Shown piece by piece: positions 55,101 through 63,836 of a stretch of 64,000 nucleotides of DNA. How positions within the stretch are numbered: position 1 is the first letter of the stretch; each line of letters begins with the position of its first letter. The translations under genes were made by a program, and so were the position numbers. The stretch is taken from contig NZ_JWHR01000068.1 in the NCBI RefSeq assembly GCF_000808015.1, forward strand, positions 62,001 to 126,000, read 5' to 3'. The notes below the pieces were generated by a model that did no database searches, had not been told where the DNA came from, and was given only the letters and a program-made list of their open reading frames with translations. The stretch is from Terrisporobacter othiniensis (GTDB lineage: Bacteria; Bacillota; Clostridia; Peptostreptococcales; Peptostreptococcaceae).

Positions 55101-55743
55101 ATTGGTAGTGGAAGAAGCTGACAACGGAGATACTTGGGACCATGCTGATTGGGCAGATGCTAAATTTAGAACATTTTCAAAATTTGATTCAACAGAATTA
55201 GAAAATACTTTAGTTGAAATAAAAGATAAAAATCTTAAACTAAGTATACAGCAAGAACTTGGTTTACCAGGAGAGATAAGATTAGGAGATATGAAAGATC
55301 TTGTTTCATTAAGTGTTAAAAATGTTAAAAGTTTAGACGGACTACAATATGCTATTAATTTGAAGTCATTAAATATAGAAAATAATGAAATTAAAGATTT
55401 ATCACCATTAAAGAACCTAAAGAAACTTACAAATTTAAAAGCCAATCCTCAAATGATATACGAAGATTTGGTCTTAGCAAAAGATAAAAATGTATCTGTT
55501 GATTATAACATCTTAAATAGAAACGGAGACAAATTAACTCCAACATCTATATCTATAAAGGATAACAGAACTTGGGAATATACAAATTTAAATGTTAAAG
55601 ACTGTATAGATGAAGATGGAAAAATATCATTTAGTACAGAAAACTTTTACTCAGGAATACATACTGTTTATCTTACATATGAAGATAAAGTTGATAACTA
55701 TACAACAAATATTACATTTATAGTTGATACTAGAGAAAGATAA
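52165..55743 (+). CDS. Second secreted M60 metalloprotease, shorter paralogue
   Basis: 1192 residues, paralogous to the upstream enzyme but lacking its N-terminal F5/8 module and several middle modules. Signal peptide 1-28. The M60 domain runs from about residue 60 to 480 with HEVGHQMD at 325-332, followed by Ig-like and NPCBM modules (about 640-785 and 855-1000), DUF5011 (DAEDGDLTSNI) and leucine-rich repeats near 1050-1090 (LDGLQYAINLKSLNIENNEI). AGGAGAAGGG precedes the start. The LRR ends of the two proteins are very similar, pointing to tandem duplication followed by module loss or gain. Probably acts on the same class of mucin substrate. Confidence 0.9.
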   Translation: MFKKKIALLSLVSIISNFSLFTTNVLAYEIKENSKKIASTEVIKKDSSKNKKTSKAKKVITVAQNGNTHAKARDNLKMTYFGTDYQSTGIVAKPGEEFVVYVQAEENVPLPTIAFSQHEGFYSNWVRWYQLKPGKNVITVPEIYSNSWEKKTAKGGAVYLLNRYTKEEQGKAPVVTIEGGETFPLYNEGDDKEQFLKELKEYKKKLDEDPENTVDLFEFNTNRILYTGTTSSAYKVYVEEGVDIEKSTNNLNSQIQEAFDFSGLKDDISDPSNDSTNIKTTIRLMQPYGLAYAYVDHVGIQRDYETSMLKTDKSSLGSVLWATVHEVGHQMDIDARAWPEITNNMWANNAHIKQGFDDRVNYTYIYKYLAPEKSLRGFEEMDYFQKLGMFWQLQLKKDTYWAELESLYRKRKPSPNNYQQKKDILATYSSEVLNINLTYYFEKYGFDLSDECKEKLKKYPTSNEKLWYLNSSVMNYEGQGFDNVDTNLDVTLSKSKSNIKLTMNINKSIKNDLLGYEIIKDGKVIGFTTESSYTDNEANDNSKYEVVPYAKNLTTGRNVEISSSTPNISLQQEKVTLKIGEDFNAKDYVKGFTYFGDDITSKIEVDSNVNTNECGTYTVKYTLTNENTTKQKSMEVEVVSDYDYLSDLSWESIKTDWGTPRKNGNIQGMTHGQVTKFKKGIGIHANGKITYDLSDKDYDKFEALVGIDTSIGQNEHSSLKFKILADGKTIASTNMMNYEDNLAYINVDVAGVKELVIEVNDGGNGNTCDHSIIVNPKLTTNNGKPKFKGDDKIAFNINDKIDLLKGISVTDAEDGDLTSNIKMETDYIEGSTGIFNVNCSVIDKDKNKSTFTRTVVVSEKETYLSDLNWEYGTIGSGYIGKDKSVREETIQLLNENGTYEKFKKGIGTHAYSEIVYDSSGYDVFDTWVGLDKFVSNQNASSVIFKVYVDGELKAQTDVMKSNSPKERLIVDVRNSKKVKLVVEEADNGDTWDHADWADAKFRTFSKFDSTELENTLVEIKDKNLKLSIQQELGLPGEIRLGDMKDLVSLSVKNVKSLDGLQYAINLKSLNIENNEIKDLSPLKNLKKLTNLKANPQMIYEDLVLAKDKNVSVDYNILNRNGDKLTPTSISIKDNRTWEYTNLNVKDCIDEDGKISFSTENFYSGIHTVYLTYEDKVDNYTTNITFIVDTRER

Positions 55744-55763
55744 TTGAAGTAAAGATTTTATTT

Positions 55764-55817
55764 AAAAACATAGAGAACAATTCTTTTATAGGAATTTGTA
55801 TAACTCTATGTTTTTTA
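55764..55817 (+). terminator. Terminator after M60 genes
   Basis: AAAAACATAGAG (55764-55775) pairs with CTCTATGTTTTT (55804-55815); an inner stem AATTC/GAATT lies in the loop. Confidence 0.8.
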
Positions 55818-55930
55818 TTATAAACAAAATAAATTTCATTTTATAAAGATAGATATTTAATTTCATATGGGTTTCATATTAAAATATTAGTATTTTTATA
55901 GATAAAATATTGATATTAAGGAGATTGATT

Positions 55931-56509
55931 ATGAAAAGGAGTAAATTAGTAAAAAAATTAACTGTAGTAGCACTAACAATGGTGGCAATAGCTTCATTAG
56001 CAGTAGGATGTACAAGTTCAAAGGAAGGGAGTACAAATACAGCAAACTCGAATAGTAAGTTATTTAAAGAAATGAAAACAGAAGACATTAATGGAAATAA
56101 GGTAGATAGTTCTATATTCTCAAAATATAAACTTACAGTAGTTAATGTATGGAATACAGGTTGTACTCCATGTGTTGGCGAAATACCAACTTTAGACAAG
56201 CTAAATAAAGAATATGAGAAAAAAGGTGTTTCAATAAAAGGTCTATTATTAGAATCAGGAGTTGGATTAAATGATGAAGAGAAAAAAACAGTTGAAGATA
56301 TATTAAAGAAAGCAAAATCAACTTATCAACAACTGACTGTATCAGAAGATATGTTACAAGATAAAACTTTAATTTTACAATCTTTCCCTACAACATTCTT
56401 TGTAGATAAAGATGGAAATATAGTTGATAGCATAGAAGGCTCTAATGATTATGATGGATGGAAGGCAAAAATAGATGAAGTTTTAGAAAAGGTGATGACT
56501 AATGAATAA
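55931..56509 (+). CDS. TlpA/ResA-like thioredoxin-fold lipoprotein
   Basis: 192 residues from ATG 55931 (AAGGAG at 55919-55924). Lipoprotein signal with Cys27 (LAVGC). Redoxin domain with active site WNTGCTPCVGE (Cys78 and Cys81) and the cis-Pro loop QSFPTTFFVDKDG. It acts at the outer face of the membrane as a thiol-disulfide reductase. It overlaps the next small gene by eight bases; the four following genes share its strand and spacing. Confidence 0.9.
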   Translation: MKRSKLVKKLTVVALTMVAIASLAVGCTSSKEGSTNTANSNSKLFKEMKTEDINGNKVDSSIFSKYKLTVVNVWNTGCTPCVGEIPTLDKLNKEYEKKGVSIKGLLLESGVGLNDEEKKTVEDILKKAKSTYQQLTVSEDMLQDKTLILQSFPTTFFVDKDGNIVDSIEGSNDYDGWKAKIDEVLEKVMTNE

Positions 56510-56648
56510 ATTTATGAAAAACAAAGTTGGAATAACTTTAATGGCTATAGGGCTATTATCTATGTCTGTTGGAGTTTTCAGACAAGAACATAAAACTGTA
56601 GCTAAAAAGTCTAATATTATATGTCTTGAATGCATTGGAATTGGTTAG
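56502..56648 (+). CDS. Small CXXC membrane protein, CD1871A-like
   Basis: 48 residues: one transmembrane helix (VGITLMAIGLLSMSVGVF) and a C-terminal IICLECIGIG with a CXXC pair. Clostridia carry such tiny CXXC proteins beside TlpA-like and polyferredoxin genes. It overlaps the end of the lipoprotein gene. Its position between two redox membrane proteins suggests it passes electrons or thiols between them (inference). Confidence 0.75.
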   Translation: MNKFMKNKVGITLMAIGLLSMSVGVFRQEHKTVAKKSNIICLECIGIG

Positions 56649-56657
56649 GTGATTTAT

Positions 56658-57566
56658 ATGGATTTAGTAAAAAAGATAAAATCTAACTTAAGATTGACTG
56701 TTCAAATTGTATTTACAGCCTTAACTAATGGATATTTTTTAGGCTTTGCAAAGGGAAAGATATATCAAGGGGATAGTAAGCAACTATGTGTACCTGGGCT
56801 GAATTGTTATTCATGCCCAGGAGCTGTAGGTTCTTGTCCGATAGGATCTTTACAAGCTGTATTAGGAAGTAGAAATTTTAAATTTTCATTTTATATAATT
56901 GGTTTTCTTATGATGATTGGTGCTTTTATAGGAAGATTTGTATGTGGGTGGTTATGTCCGTTTGGATTAGTACAAGACTTACTTTATAAAATTCCTGGAA
57001 TTAAAAAAATCAAAAAAGTGATTTTTGACAAGCAATTGAGATATCTTAAATATATTATATTAGTAGTATTTGTAATTATAATGCCATTAACGTTAACTAA
57101 TTATGCAGGAGATGGAAATCCATGGTTTTGTAAATTAATATGTCCTTCTGGAACATTTTTTGCGGGTATTCCTCTTGTATCAATGAATAGTTCACTTAGA
57201 AGAATAATAGGTCCATTATTTACTTGGAAAGTATTTATATTAGTTTCAACTGTTATTTTATCAATAAAAATATACAGGCCATTTTGTAAATATTTATGTC
57301 CTTTAGGTGGTATATATGGATTATTCAATAATTACTCACTTTATAAATATGAAGTGGACTATGACAAATGCACAAAATGTGGTTTATGTGAGAAAAAGTG
57401 CGATATGAATGTGGCTGCATATAAAACACCCAATAGTGCTGAATGTATAAGATGTGGAAAATGTATAGAAGTATGTCCTAAAAAAGCTATAAGTACTACA
57501 TTTTCTAAATCACAAAAACCTAATTGTAATTCAAATTGTAAATTAAATTGTTCTGGATGCAAATAA
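56658..57566 (+). CDS. Polyferredoxin-type membrane electron carrier (YccM/NapH-like)
   Basis: 302 residues from ATG 56658, preceded by AGGTG. Four or more helices with Cys motifs CYSCPGAVGSCP, CGWLCPFG, CKLICPSG and CKYLCPLG, then two [4Fe-4S] sites CTKCGLCEKKCDMNV and CIRCGKCIEVCPKKA. It ends in a Cys-rich tail (CNSNCKLNCSGCK). It probably moves electrons across the membrane to the TlpA-like protein and the CXXC peptide. Confidence 0.88.
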   Translation: MDLVKKIKSNLRLTVQIVFTALTNGYFLGFAKGKIYQGDSKQLCVPGLNCYSCPGAVGSCPIGSLQAVLGSRNFKFSFYIIGFLMMIGAFIGRFVCGWLCPFGLVQDLLYKIPGIKKIKKVIFDKQLRYLKYIILVVFVIIMPLTLTNYAGDGNPWFCKLICPSGTFFAGIPLVSMNSSLRRIIGPLFTWKVFILVSTVILSIKIYRPFCKYLCPLGGIYGLFNNYSLYKYEVDYDKCTKCGLCEKKCDMNVAAYKTPNSAECIRCGKCIEVCPKKAISTTFSKSQKPNCNSNCKLNCSGCK

Positions 57567-57635
57567 AAATATTTAATATAATTGATAAATTATAGTATAC
57601 TAAGAAAAAATATAAAAATAAAGAGGTCGGTAAAA

Positions 57636-58304
57636 GTGAGTATAAATATATTAATTATAGAAGATGAAGTAGATATAAGAGAAGGCATAAGTGAGTATTT
57701 ATCAGAAGTTGGGTATGAAGTTAAGGTAGCATCTGATGGACAAGAAGGGATTGATTTATTTAGGCAAAATAAATTTGATTTAGTGTTATTAGATATAATG
57801 CTTCCAAAAATAAATGGTTTTGGAGTCTTAAGTCAAATAAGAGAAACTAGTAATGTACCTGTAATTATGTTAACTGCAATGAATGATGATTATAGTCAGA
57901 TTATGAGTTTTAATGAAAAAGCTGATGATTACATAACTAAACCTTTTTCTGTAGTAATACTTCACAAAAGAATAGAAGCATTATTGAGAAGAATTCAAGG
58001 TAAAGAAAATACAAATAAATGGCTTTATAAAGATGTAGAGGTAGATTTTTTAGGATTTTCAGCAAAAAAACAAGGAAAAACTGTTGATCTGAAACCTAAG
58101 GAAATTAAATTATTAGAATTGTTGCTAAAATATAAAAATCAAGTACTAACTAGAAGTCAAATGCTAGATAATTTATGGGATGTTGAGGAAACCCCACTTG
58201 ATCGGGTGATTGATGTATATATTAAAAATATTAGAAAAAAATTAGGTATAGACTGTATTATAACTGTAAAAGGTATCGGCTATAAGTTTGAGGAAAAGCT
58301 ATGA
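57636..58304 (+). CDS. OmpR-family response regulator
   Basis: 222 residues from GTG 57636 after GAGGTCGG. Receiver with IEDE acidic pair, Asp53 (LLDIMLP) and KPFS Lys; winged helix ending ITVKGIGYKFEEK. It overlaps the kinase gene by four bases. It follows the redox genes by 70 bases and may control them. Confidence 0.9.
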   Translation: MSINILIIEDEVDIREGISEYLSEVGYEVKVASDGQEGIDLFRQNKFDLVLLDIMLPKINGFGVLSQIRETSNVPVIMLTAMNDDYSQIMSFNEKADDYITKPFSVVILHKRIEALLRRIQGKENTNKWLYKDVEVDFLGFSAKKQGKTVDLKPKEIKLLELLLKYKNQVLTRSQMLDNLWDVEETPLDRVIDVYIKNIRKKLGIDCIITVKGIGYKFEEKL

Positions 58305-59758
58305 AGAAGCTAAAGTTATTTCAAAAAACTTATTTATTTACTATGGCATTGATGGGAGTAATGATTATTATCTCCCATACTTTGTTATACATGCTTTTAC
58401 CTACTTTTTACATTAATAAAAAACAACAAGATTTAAGCGACATTAGTACTCAATTAATACAACAATTAGAGTCAAATAATAAAGATATGAGCAGTAAAAT
58501 AGCCAAAGATTTTTCTAATAAATATGGCATTAATATAGCTTTGAATATAAAAAATAAAAATTATGTATTTGAAGGAATTAAGCAATATGATATTTATATA
58601 AAACCAGAATCCTTAGACAGTGAATCACTAATAATCAATAACAATGTTGAATTTAAAGATAGTGAAAATTCTTCTGAATCAATAGAAAATAAAGAAGGTT
58701 ATTTTAAAGTTAAAAATTCTTCTTTATTCTATAAAAAAAATATTAAGACTTTAGATGGAACAAGTGGTTCAGTAAAAATTGTGATGGATTTACAATCTTT
58801 TAAAGAAGCTAGAAGTGTTGTGTTCATGCTACTACCATATTCTATAGGCATAAGTTTAATTATTTCTCTTTTTGCATCGTATATATATGCAAAAAAAATT
58901 ACGAAGCCAATAAAAGAAATATGTAATGTGACAAAAGATATGAAAATTTTAAAAGAAGATGCTTACTGTGACATAAATACGGGAGATGAAATAGAACTTT
59001 TATCTCATAATATAAATAGTTTATATAATACACTATTAGATACAATTGATTCTTTAAAAACAGAAATTGAAAATGTAAGTAAATCAGAAAAAAGTAAGGT
59101 TGATTTTTTAAGAAGTGCATCTCATGAACTAAAAACTCCTCTTATGAGTATTCATATAATGTTGGAAAATATGATTTTAAATATAGGGAAGTATAAAAAT
59201 CATGATATATATTTGCCTAAATGTAAAGAGTCTGTACTTGATCTTAGCAATATGGTACAAGAAATACTTGATACATCTAGATTGAACACATGGAATAATA
59301 ATAAAGAATATGAAGTTGTAAATTTAAAAAATTTATTAGAAAATATGATTGAACCTTATAAAATTATAGCGAAATCAAAACATATTAATATGAATATAGA
59401 TTACTCTAACTCGTTAATTATAAATACTGATAAAATTTTATTAAATAAGGTTTTATCAAATATTATATCAAATGCAGTAAATTACACAGATGAGGGTAAA
59501 TATATAAATATATATTTTGAAAATAATTCATTAATTATAGAAAATGAATGTGAGCCGATTTCAAAAAATCACTTAGAACACATATTTGATGCTTTTTATA
59601 GAGCTGAATTTGATAGAAATAAAAATAGTGGTGGAAATGGATTAGGTCTTTATATTGTCAAACAGATATTAAATTCATTAGATATAAATTATTCATTTGA
59701 TTCTATGGAAAATGGTATGAAATTTAAAATAACTTTTAAGAATGAGGAGCTTATATAA
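58301..59758 (+). CDS. Sensor histidine kinase
   Basis: 485 residues. Two helices (about 11-33 and 170-192) enclose a 135-residue extracellular domain, followed by a HAMP linker (KKITKPIKEICNVTKDMKIL). The H box is SASHELKTPLMSI with His275; N box NIISNAVNYTDEG; G2 box GGNGLGLYIVKQIL. The G1 box is replaced by IENECEP, as in a few VanS-like kinases. The signal may be redox or envelope stress, from context only. Confidence 0.9.
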   Translation: MKKLKLFQKTYLFTMALMGVMIIISHTLLYMLLPTFYINKKQQDLSDISTQLIQQLESNNKDMSSKIAKDFSNKYGINIALNIKNKNYVFEGIKQYDIYIKPESLDSESLIINNNVEFKDSENSSESIENKEGYFKVKNSSLFYKKNIKTLDGTSGSVKIVMDLQSFKEARSVVFMLLPYSIGISLIISLFASYIYAKKITKPIKEICNVTKDMKILKEDAYCDINTGDEIELLSHNINSLYNTLLDTIDSLKTEIENVSKSEKSKVDFLRSASHELKTPLMSIHIMLENMILNIGKYKNHDIYLPKCKESVLDLSNMVQEILDTSRLNTWNNNKEYEVVNLKNLLENMIEPYKIIAKSKHINMNIDYSNSLIINTDKILLNKVLSNIISNAVNYTDEGKYINIYFENNSLIIENECEPISKNHLEHIFDAFYRAEFDRNKNSGGNGLGLYIVKQILNSLDINYSFDSMENGMKFKITFKNEELI

Positions 59759-59875
59759 AGTTATGAAAATCTCAAATTATGGAATATATATATTATATAA
59801 TAAAACTATTTAATTCGACATATAACTATAAAAAACGACGAAAAATAATAAAAAATAGTACAAAAAATAATAGAT

Positions 59876-59919
59876 TATGAGAATAATGATGAAATTATAT
59901 GAGAATAATGATGAAATTA
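59876..59919 (+). repeat. Tandem 22-base duplication
   Basis: The 22 bases starting TATGAGAATAATGATG occur twice without a spacer. The duplication supplies an in-frame ATG for the small frame that follows. Confidence 0.8.
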
Positions 59920-60044
59920 TAGTCCAGATAGATTGTAAAGGACAATATGTAGAAGATGTTGATTTTAATAAATATAGAGATTTAAAAAATGTAACGTATC
60001 TTAATTTAAGGGACAATTTCATAAAAAATAGAAATAACCAATAG
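59877..60044 (+). CDS. Small protein fragment with leucine-rich texture (55 residues)
   Basis: MRIMMKLYENNDEIIVQIDC leads to YVEDVDFNKYRDLKNVTYLN and LRDNFIKNRNNQ. The end resembles one leucine-rich repeat. No good ribosome-binding site precedes the ATG, which itself comes from the duplication. The stop codon lies within a terminator stem. It may be debris of a larger gene. Confidence 0.35.
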   Translation: MRIMMKLYENNDEIIVQIDCKGQYVEDVDFNKYRDLKNVTYLNLRDNFIKNRNNQ

Positions 60045-60062
60045 CCATTGGTTATTTTTTTA
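60033..60062 (+). terminator. Terminator
   Basis: AATAACCAAT (60033-60042), AGCC loop, ATTGGTTATT (60047-60056) and T run. Confidence 0.75.
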
Positions 60063-60240
60063 TGGACAAAAAAGTACCTTTTTTTGTACGTGATTTGAAA
60101 ACTGAAAGAAAGTACAATGATTATAGAAAGTTAAGAAAAAGCAAATTATACACATTCTATAAAGAATGAAAACCTATAAAGCTAAATCAATATAGGTGAA
60201 ATTTTAGAACATTGAAAATTAAATATAGAAGGAGATTACT

Positions 60241-61827
60241 ATGAAGTATGTAGCAGTTGATATTGAAACTAATCATTTAAATTTTAGAAAAGGTGATATT
60301 AAGTTAATCTCAATTTATAGTGATGGAGGGTACTCAGATACGTATGAAGATATTTTAGTCATAAAGGATATTTTAGAGAATGATAATATCATTAAAATAT
60401 TTCATAATGCAATATTTGATGTTGTTTGGTTAAAACATAATGGTATTAATGTAAGAAATTATGTAGATACAATGTTAATGGCTCAAATATTACAATATGA
60501 AGATGTTAGTCTAAAATACCTTACTAAAGAGTTATTTAATGTAGACTTAGATAAAAATCTTCAAAGTTGTGAGAATTGGCAATCAGAAGAATTAACAGAG
60601 GCTCATAAACAATACTGTTTAGAAGATTCAAAGCATACATATTACTTATATGAAGTACTTATGGATGAAATAGTAGCTGAGGATTTACAAGATGTTTTTG
60701 ATAGAGAGATGGACACTATACCAGCTATGGTTGAATTAAAATTAAATGGTATAAGACTAGATATGAAAGGGTGGGCTAATGAGGTTAAAAATTTAGAATC
60801 AAAAGCTAATGATGTTGGTAAAGCTTTTAAAGATAAAATTGGAGATGATAATATAAATTTAGAATCACCAAAACAAATAATAGAAGCTTTCCAGAAAAAT
60901 GGAATACCTATAAAAAGCACTGCTGATGAAGTTTTAGCTCAATTTGAAGATGATTACGATGAGGTCAAATTATTACGTAAATATAGAAAACTTCAAAAGA
61001 ATATATCTACTTTCGGTTATAAAATATCTGAATATTTAGATAATTATGGAGTCATAAGACCTGATTGGAAGCAAATAGGAGCTATAAGTGGTAGAATGTC
61101 TTGTTCTAAACCTGCATTGCAAGGTGTTCCTAGAGTGATGAAACCATATTTTAAAGCTAGAGAAGGAAAAACATTTATTATTGCTGATTACAGTCAAGTT
61201 GAATTAAGGGTATTGGCAGAGGTATCTAAAGATAGAACTATGATAGAAGCATTTAATAATGATAAAGATCTACATTCAATTACTGCATCTAAAGTTTTTA
61301 ATAAACCAATCAATGAGGTGAATGATTTAGAAAGGCGAGTGGGGAAATCTTTAAATTTTGGAATCATATATGGAATAACTGAGAATGGTATTCGAAATCA
61401 AATAAGAAAAACTACTGGTGAGGAAATAAGTATACAAGATGCTTCGGCATATAGATTAAATTTTTTTGAAGCTTATAGAGATGTATACATATTACAAGAT
61501 ATATTGTTGAGGTCACAGAAAATAAAAAGTTTAGGAGGAAGAAGATGGCTTAATGAATTAAAAGCAAATCAAAAATTAAACTACTGTATTCAAGGTACAG
61601 GAGCAGATATATTAAAAGAGTCTTTGATAGAGTTTTTAAGAAATAGGAATGAACATTGGATGCTATGTGCAGTTGTACATGACGAAATAGTAATTGAAGT
61701 ACCAGAATGTGAAGTTAAGGAAGCTTTAGATACATTAAAATTTAGTATGGAAAGTGGTATGGGTAAATTTGTTAAATCTGTACCATGTAAAGTCGATATA
61801 AATATAAGTAAAGTATGGGATAAATAG
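60241..61827 (+). CDS. Phage-type family A DNA polymerase
   Basis: 528 residues, shorter than PolI because there is no 5' nuclease. The N-terminal 3'-5' exonuclease shows AVDIETNHLNF (Exo I), HNAIFDVVWL (Exo II) and YCLEDSKHTYYLY (Exo III). The polymerase domain has motif A IIADYSQVELRVLAE, motif B GKSLNFGIIYGITENG and motif C CAVVHDEIVIEV. AAGGAG precedes the start. It replicates phage DNA; it belongs to a second mobile module that runs off the right edge. Confidence 0.93.
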   Translation: MKYVAVDIETNHLNFRKGDIKLISIYSDGGYSDTYEDILVIKDILENDNIIKIFHNAIFDVVWLKHNGINVRNYVDTMLMAQILQYEDVSLKYLTKELFNVDLDKNLQSCENWQSEELTEAHKQYCLEDSKHTYYLYEVLMDEIVAEDLQDVFDREMDTIPAMVELKLNGIRLDMKGWANEVKNLESKANDVGKAFKDKIGDDNINLESPKQIIEAFQKNGIPIKSTADEVLAQFEDDYDEVKLLRKYRKLQKNISTFGYKISEYLDNYGVIRPDWKQIGAISGRMSCSKPALQGVPRVMKPYFKAREGKTFIIADYSQVELRVLAEVSKDRTMIEAFNNDKDLHSITASKVFNKPINEVNDLERRVGKSLNFGIIYGITENGIRNQIRKTTGEEISIQDASAYRLNFFEAYRDVYILQDILLRSQKIKSLGGRRWLNELKANQKLNYCIQGTGADILKESLIEFLRNRNEHWMLCAVVHDEIVIEVPECEVKEALDTLKFSMESGMGKFVKSVPCKVDINISKVWDK

Positions 61828-61839
61828 GAGAAGATAGAT

Positions 61840-62217
61840 ATGTTATTTAAAAAAGATAATCTTATGGTAAGTATAAAAAATAATAGTATAGAGGTGAAAG
61901 AAGGAAATTATCATGGAAGGATTATAGGTGTAGATATAAAAGTAGATCAACCTACCCAATATGGATTTAAAGATATATTACAACTTGAAGTAGAAGTAGA
62001 TACTGGTGTAACAGAAATTACAAAAAATACTTCTTATTATATATCTGATAAAGAGGGAACAAGGTTTTCTAAATTCCTAGATGATATGAAAATAGATAGA
62101 CAGTTAGATGTGTTTGATGTAGATGAATTGCTTAATATGAAGGTAGAAGTAATAATAAAGAATAATAAAGTTGCTGACAAGATATACACAAATATAGATA
62201 GAATAATCGCAATATAA
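61840..62217 (+). CDS. Phage hypothetical protein, possible single-strand-binding role
   Basis: 125 residues, beta-rich (SIEVKEGNYHGRIIGVDIKV, LQLEVEVDTGVTEITKN). Size and position between polymerase and primase/helicase genes recall the phage DUF669-type accessory proteins; this is not certain. The gene begins 12 bases after the polymerase stop, with AGGAGAAG upstream. Confidence 0.5.
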   Translation: MLFKKDNLMVSIKNNSIEVKEGNYHGRIIGVDIKVDQPTQYGFKDILQLEVEVDTGVTEITKNTSYYISDKEGTRFSKFLDDMKIDRQLDVFDVDELLNMKVEVIIKNNKVADKIYTNIDRIIAI

Positions 62218-62233
62218 ATAAGGAGAATTTAAT

Positions 62234-63604
62234 ATGAAATTAACTATTAATGAATTTGCATTATCTTATATTAATTCAAAGTATAACCTAAAAGAAAGTA
62301 AATATAAAGAAAAATTACTTTCAGAGGATAAGGAAGGAGTTGTATTTTTTAGCCCTAAAAAGTTTGTTAAAATACTTAAGTTTACTTGTACCATAATATG
62401 TTATAAAGAAGATTACTTAGTATACAACTATAAAACAGGTTTATTTGATAAATTATCAAGACAAGAGTTAATAAGATTAATAAAGTATATCTTAGATACT
62501 ATAGATATAAGTTTTTGGTCAATTAAGGATGAGTGTAAGATATTAGCATTAATAGATAGAGATTACGATATATTGAAAGAGTTACCACATTATCCTAAAT
62601 ACGTATTCTTTAAGAATGGTGTTTATAATATATCTACTAAAGAATTAGAAGACTATAATCCTAGGTTAGTTGTAACTAATAATATATCTAATAACTATAA
62701 TAAAAATGCTGAATGTCCTTTATTTTTGAAGTTTATTAATGAATGTATGTGTGGAGATGAGGAACTTATCAAGTGTATTCAAGAAATAATGGGTTATACA
62801 TTAGTAGATACAAGTAAAGCACAAAAGTTATTTTTATTCTATGGTATAGGAAGTAATGGTAAAAGTGTATTATGTGATTTAATCATACATATGTTAGGTA
62901 GAGATAACACATCATCAATATCTCTTAATCAATTTAAGAAAGATTTTACAGCATCATGCATTGTTGGTAAGAAAGCAAATATATCATCAGAAAATGAAGC
63001 TAATTTTGAAACAGAAAAACTCAAGGCTATATCTAGTGGAGATACTATTACAATTGATGTTAAATATAAGGATCCTTATGAGTATAGATCTACTTGCAAA
63101 TTAATATTTGCAAGTAATACTCTACCTAATACATTAGATAATACACATGGATTTTATAGAAGATTATTAATAATACCATTTAATAGAGTTATTAATGATA
63201 GTGAAAAAGATGTTTATTTATTTGATAAACTAGCAGATGAAATTGAAGGTATTATAGTATGGGCATTAGAAGGATTACATAGATTAATTGAAAATAATTA
63301 TAAATTCACTGAATCAGAAGCTACTAAGTCTTTACTATTATCCTATAGAGAAAATCAAGACCCAGTATATTTGTTTTTTAAAGAAAAGCTTAAACATGAA
63401 ATAAATAATAAGATTGATAAGAAAGATTTAATAAGTACATATATAGAGTGGATTAAGGAGAATAGTATTGATTCGAATGGTACTGAGAGTACATCTAAAT
63501 TTTGGAAAGAGTTAAAACGAGTGTCATTGTTAGAGGGAATTAAAATAGAAGAAGTGAAATCTAGGAATTGTAGGTTTATTAGACATCTAGGATGGGTGGT
63601 ATAA
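62234..63604 (+). CDS. D5-like primase/helicase (superfamily 3)
   Basis: 456 residues. A D5_N-type region (about 100-190) is followed by the SF3 helicase with Walker A GIGSNGKSVLCD, motif B (ANISSENEAN region) and motif C CKLIFASNTLPNT, then a C-terminal winged-helix domain (VYLFFKEKLKHEINNKIDKK). The primase half found in larger homologues is absent, so it may act mainly as a helicase. AAGGAGAATT precedes the start. Confidence 0.88.
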   Translation: MKLTINEFALSYINSKYNLKESKYKEKLLSEDKEGVVFFSPKKFVKILKFTCTIICYKEDYLVYNYKTGLFDKLSRQELIRLIKYILDTIDISFWSIKDECKILALIDRDYDILKELPHYPKYVFFKNGVYNISTKELEDYNPRLVVTNNISNNYNKNAECPLFLKFINECMCGDEELIKCIQEIMGYTLVDTSKAQKLFLFYGIGSNGKSVLCDLIIHMLGRDNTSSISLNQFKKDFTASCIVGKKANISSENEANFETEKLKAISSGDTITIDVKYKDPYEYRSTCKLIFASNTLPNTLDNTHGFYRRLLIIPFNRVINDSEKDVYLFDKLADEIEGIIVWALEGLHRLIENNYKFTESEATKSLLLSYRENQDPVYLFFKEKLKHEINNKIDKKDLISTYIEWIKENSIDSNGTESTSKFWKELKRVSLLEGIKIEEVKSRNCRFIRHLGWVV

Positions 63605-63836
63605 ATGGCAATAGGGGCAGCTACTATAAAAGTTTTAATTAATTTGATTAATAATAATTTTTTATTATACATGCCACACTAGCCACTATTGCCACTATGG
63701 AGTATAAAAATTAAATAGTTTTAGTTAATGATGATAAATACAGGTATTTAAGTTAAGTATAAGTACAGCTATATAGTATCAATTGATTATCAATTGATAC
63801 TTAAATGATAAAAGATATAAAGGATGGTATATAAAA
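63605..63836 (+). other. Short leader with repeats before next phage gene
   Basis: An ATG directly after the helicase stop opens 25 codons (to 63682), which I do not trust as a gene. Within it begin three 9-base repeats (GCCACACTA, GCCACTATT, GCCACTATG, 63673-63699). At 63777-63799 TATCAATTGA and TCAATTGATA form a perfect inverted repeat that also reads as two direct copies of TATCAATTGAT, an operator- or iteron-like site. Confidence 0.5.

Noticed and set aside
63605..63682. 25-codon frame directly after the D5-like helicase
   Set aside because: Too short, ends inside a 9-base repeat, no recognisable features; mentioned only in the leader entry.
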